In this document: positions 5,403-5,775 of the stretch, piece after piece
Layout of the letters: every line of letters starts with the position of its first letter
How positions within the stretch are numbered: position 1 is the stretch's first letter
Source: an archaeon MnTg01
GTDB taxonomy: Archaea; Thermoproteota; Nitrososphaeria; Nitrososphaerales; Nitrosopumilaceae
Reading direction: 5' to 3'
Assembly: GCA_008974855.1 (NCBI GenBank)
Contig: BFAR01000037.1
Coordinates: 1-5,775 of the forward strand
DNA length: 5,775 bases
Notes under the pieces: model-generated
Databases searched by the model: none
What the model saw: only the letters and a program-made list of their open reading frames with translations
What the model was told of the DNA's origin: nothing
Translations under genes and position numbers: made by a program

Positions 5403-5775
5403 TTCGATATCAATTGTGGATACATTTCGGGTTTTTCCGTCTTGAGACTCTAATGCTTCAGAGCCTAATTTTATTTCGCCGATCACATATCCTGCATTTT
5501 CAGTCTTTCTTGAAATGATTTGTGTAACGTCTACAGCACGTCCAATGCTCATTCCTCTTGCCTTAATGCGAACTGATGGTATGTTTGCCAACTGAATTAG
5601 CGTTGAAGTAACATACGCCATTAGTGGTTTCTTACCAATGTATATTATGTCTCTGTTTCCAGAGTCTCTGTTTCCAGAGTCTCTGTTTCCAGAGTCTCTG
5701 TTTCCAGAGTCTCTGTTTCCAGAGTCTCTGTTTCCAGAGTCTCTGTTTCCAGAGTCTCTGTTTCCAGAGTCTCTG
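5388..5775 (-). CDS. alba: Alba-family chromatin protein with N-terminal Ser-Gly-Asn-Arg-Asp repeats (5' end off the window)
   Basis: Alba is a small dimeric nucleic-acid-binding protein that coats archaeal DNA and also binds RNA. The core reads IGKKPLMAYVTS, then SVRIKARGMSIGRAVDV and a C-terminal strand pair ending NVSTIDIEVKRK, all typical of the family, including the Lys pair near the N-terminus. The ATG at 5621 falls inside this core: six conserved codons IGKKPL (5639-5622) precede it in frame, so it is not the true start. Further upstream come Ile-Ile-Tyr and then eight full Ser-Gly-Asn-Arg-Asp units plus Arg-Asp at the edge. No ATG, GTG or TTG occurs in this frame between 5621 and 5775, so translation should start beyond the window. 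128 residues are visible. The extension is low in complexity, charge-balanced and probably disordered. Its DNA is less AT-rich than the neighbouring genes. Confidence 0.85.
   Translation of the reverse strand, partial: RDSGNRDSGNRDSGNRDSGNRDSGNRDSGNRDSGNRDSGNRDIIYIGKKPLMAYVTSTLIQLANIPSVRIKARGMSIGRAVDVTQIISRKTENAGYVIGEIKLGSEALESQDGKTRNVSTIDIEVKRK
5649..5775. repeat. Perfect 15-base tandem repeat, eight full units plus seven bases, cut by the window edge
   Basis: The unit GTCTCTGTTTCCAGA is repeated without any mismatch from 5649 to 5768 and continues to the window end. On the minus strand, in the Alba frame, it reads Ser-Gly-Asn-Arg-Asp. The unit contains no stop in any of the six frames, so openness alone does not prove translation. 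The in-frame join to the conserved Alba core is the evidence that it is coding. Confidence 0.97.

Noticed and set aside
5388..5621. A 77-residue Alba gene starting at ATG 5621.
   Set aside because: This ATG is inside the conserved IGKKPLMAYV core. The frame and conservation continue upstream, so it is an internal methionine.
5649..5775. Tandem repeat as a CRISPR array.
   Set aside because: The units are 15 bases and directly abutting with no spacers, and they are in frame with Alba.
5649..5775. Member of the classical pentapeptide-repeat (A-(D/N)-L-X-X) fold.
   Set aside because: Ser-Gly-Asn-Arg-Asp has no central hydrophobic residue to form the right-handed helix. A disordered tail is more likely.

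Overview
The window looks like a chromosomal segment of an ammonia-oxidising archaeon (Nitrososphaerota/Thaumarchaeota, probably a Nitrosopumilus- or Nitrosarchaeum-like lineage). The grounds are strong AT richness, an Alba chromatin protein, an archaeal-style argininosuccinate lyase start, a membrane-anchored four-subunit succinate dehydrogenase, and TATA boxes about 26 bases upstream of start codons (leaderless mRNAs). The lineage is inferred from protein character. No rRNA or other marker gene is present.

Layout from left to right. (1) The 5' end of argH runs leftwards off the window. It is divergent from a MIP18/DUF59-family Fe-S assembly-type gene, and the two appear to share one palindromic TATA box. 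(2) A tightly packed leftward operon encodes succinate dehydrogenase in the transcription order sdhA-sdhC-sdhD-sdhB (3852 down to 588). Its last stop codon overlaps the stop of the MIP18-family gene. (3) A 108-base divergent intergenic region (3853-3960) holds the sdh promoter and the promoter of a PadR-family regulator. The regulator's start codon lies in a perfect 24-base palindrome that is probably its own operator. (4) A lyase-type member of the isocitrate lyase/PEP mutase superfamily follows the regulator, probably from its own leaderless TTG start. (5) An Alba gene runs leftwards from the right edge. Its conserved core starts upstream of the first ATG one would naively choose, and it continues in frame into at least eight perfect 15-base repeats encoding Ser-Gly-Asn-Arg-Asp. 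The repeats reach the window edge, so the true start is not visible.

Functionally, the SDH complex oxidises succinate and reduces quinone, and its SdhB subunit needs three Fe-S clusters. The MIP18-family protein could serve Fe-S protein maturation in general. The lyase would produce succinate or a related acid if it uses isocitrate or methylisocitrate, which would link it to the divergent SDH operon, but its substrate is not determined by the sequence. The items most worth follow-up are the repeat-extended Alba, the PadR operator and the shared symmetrical TATA box.
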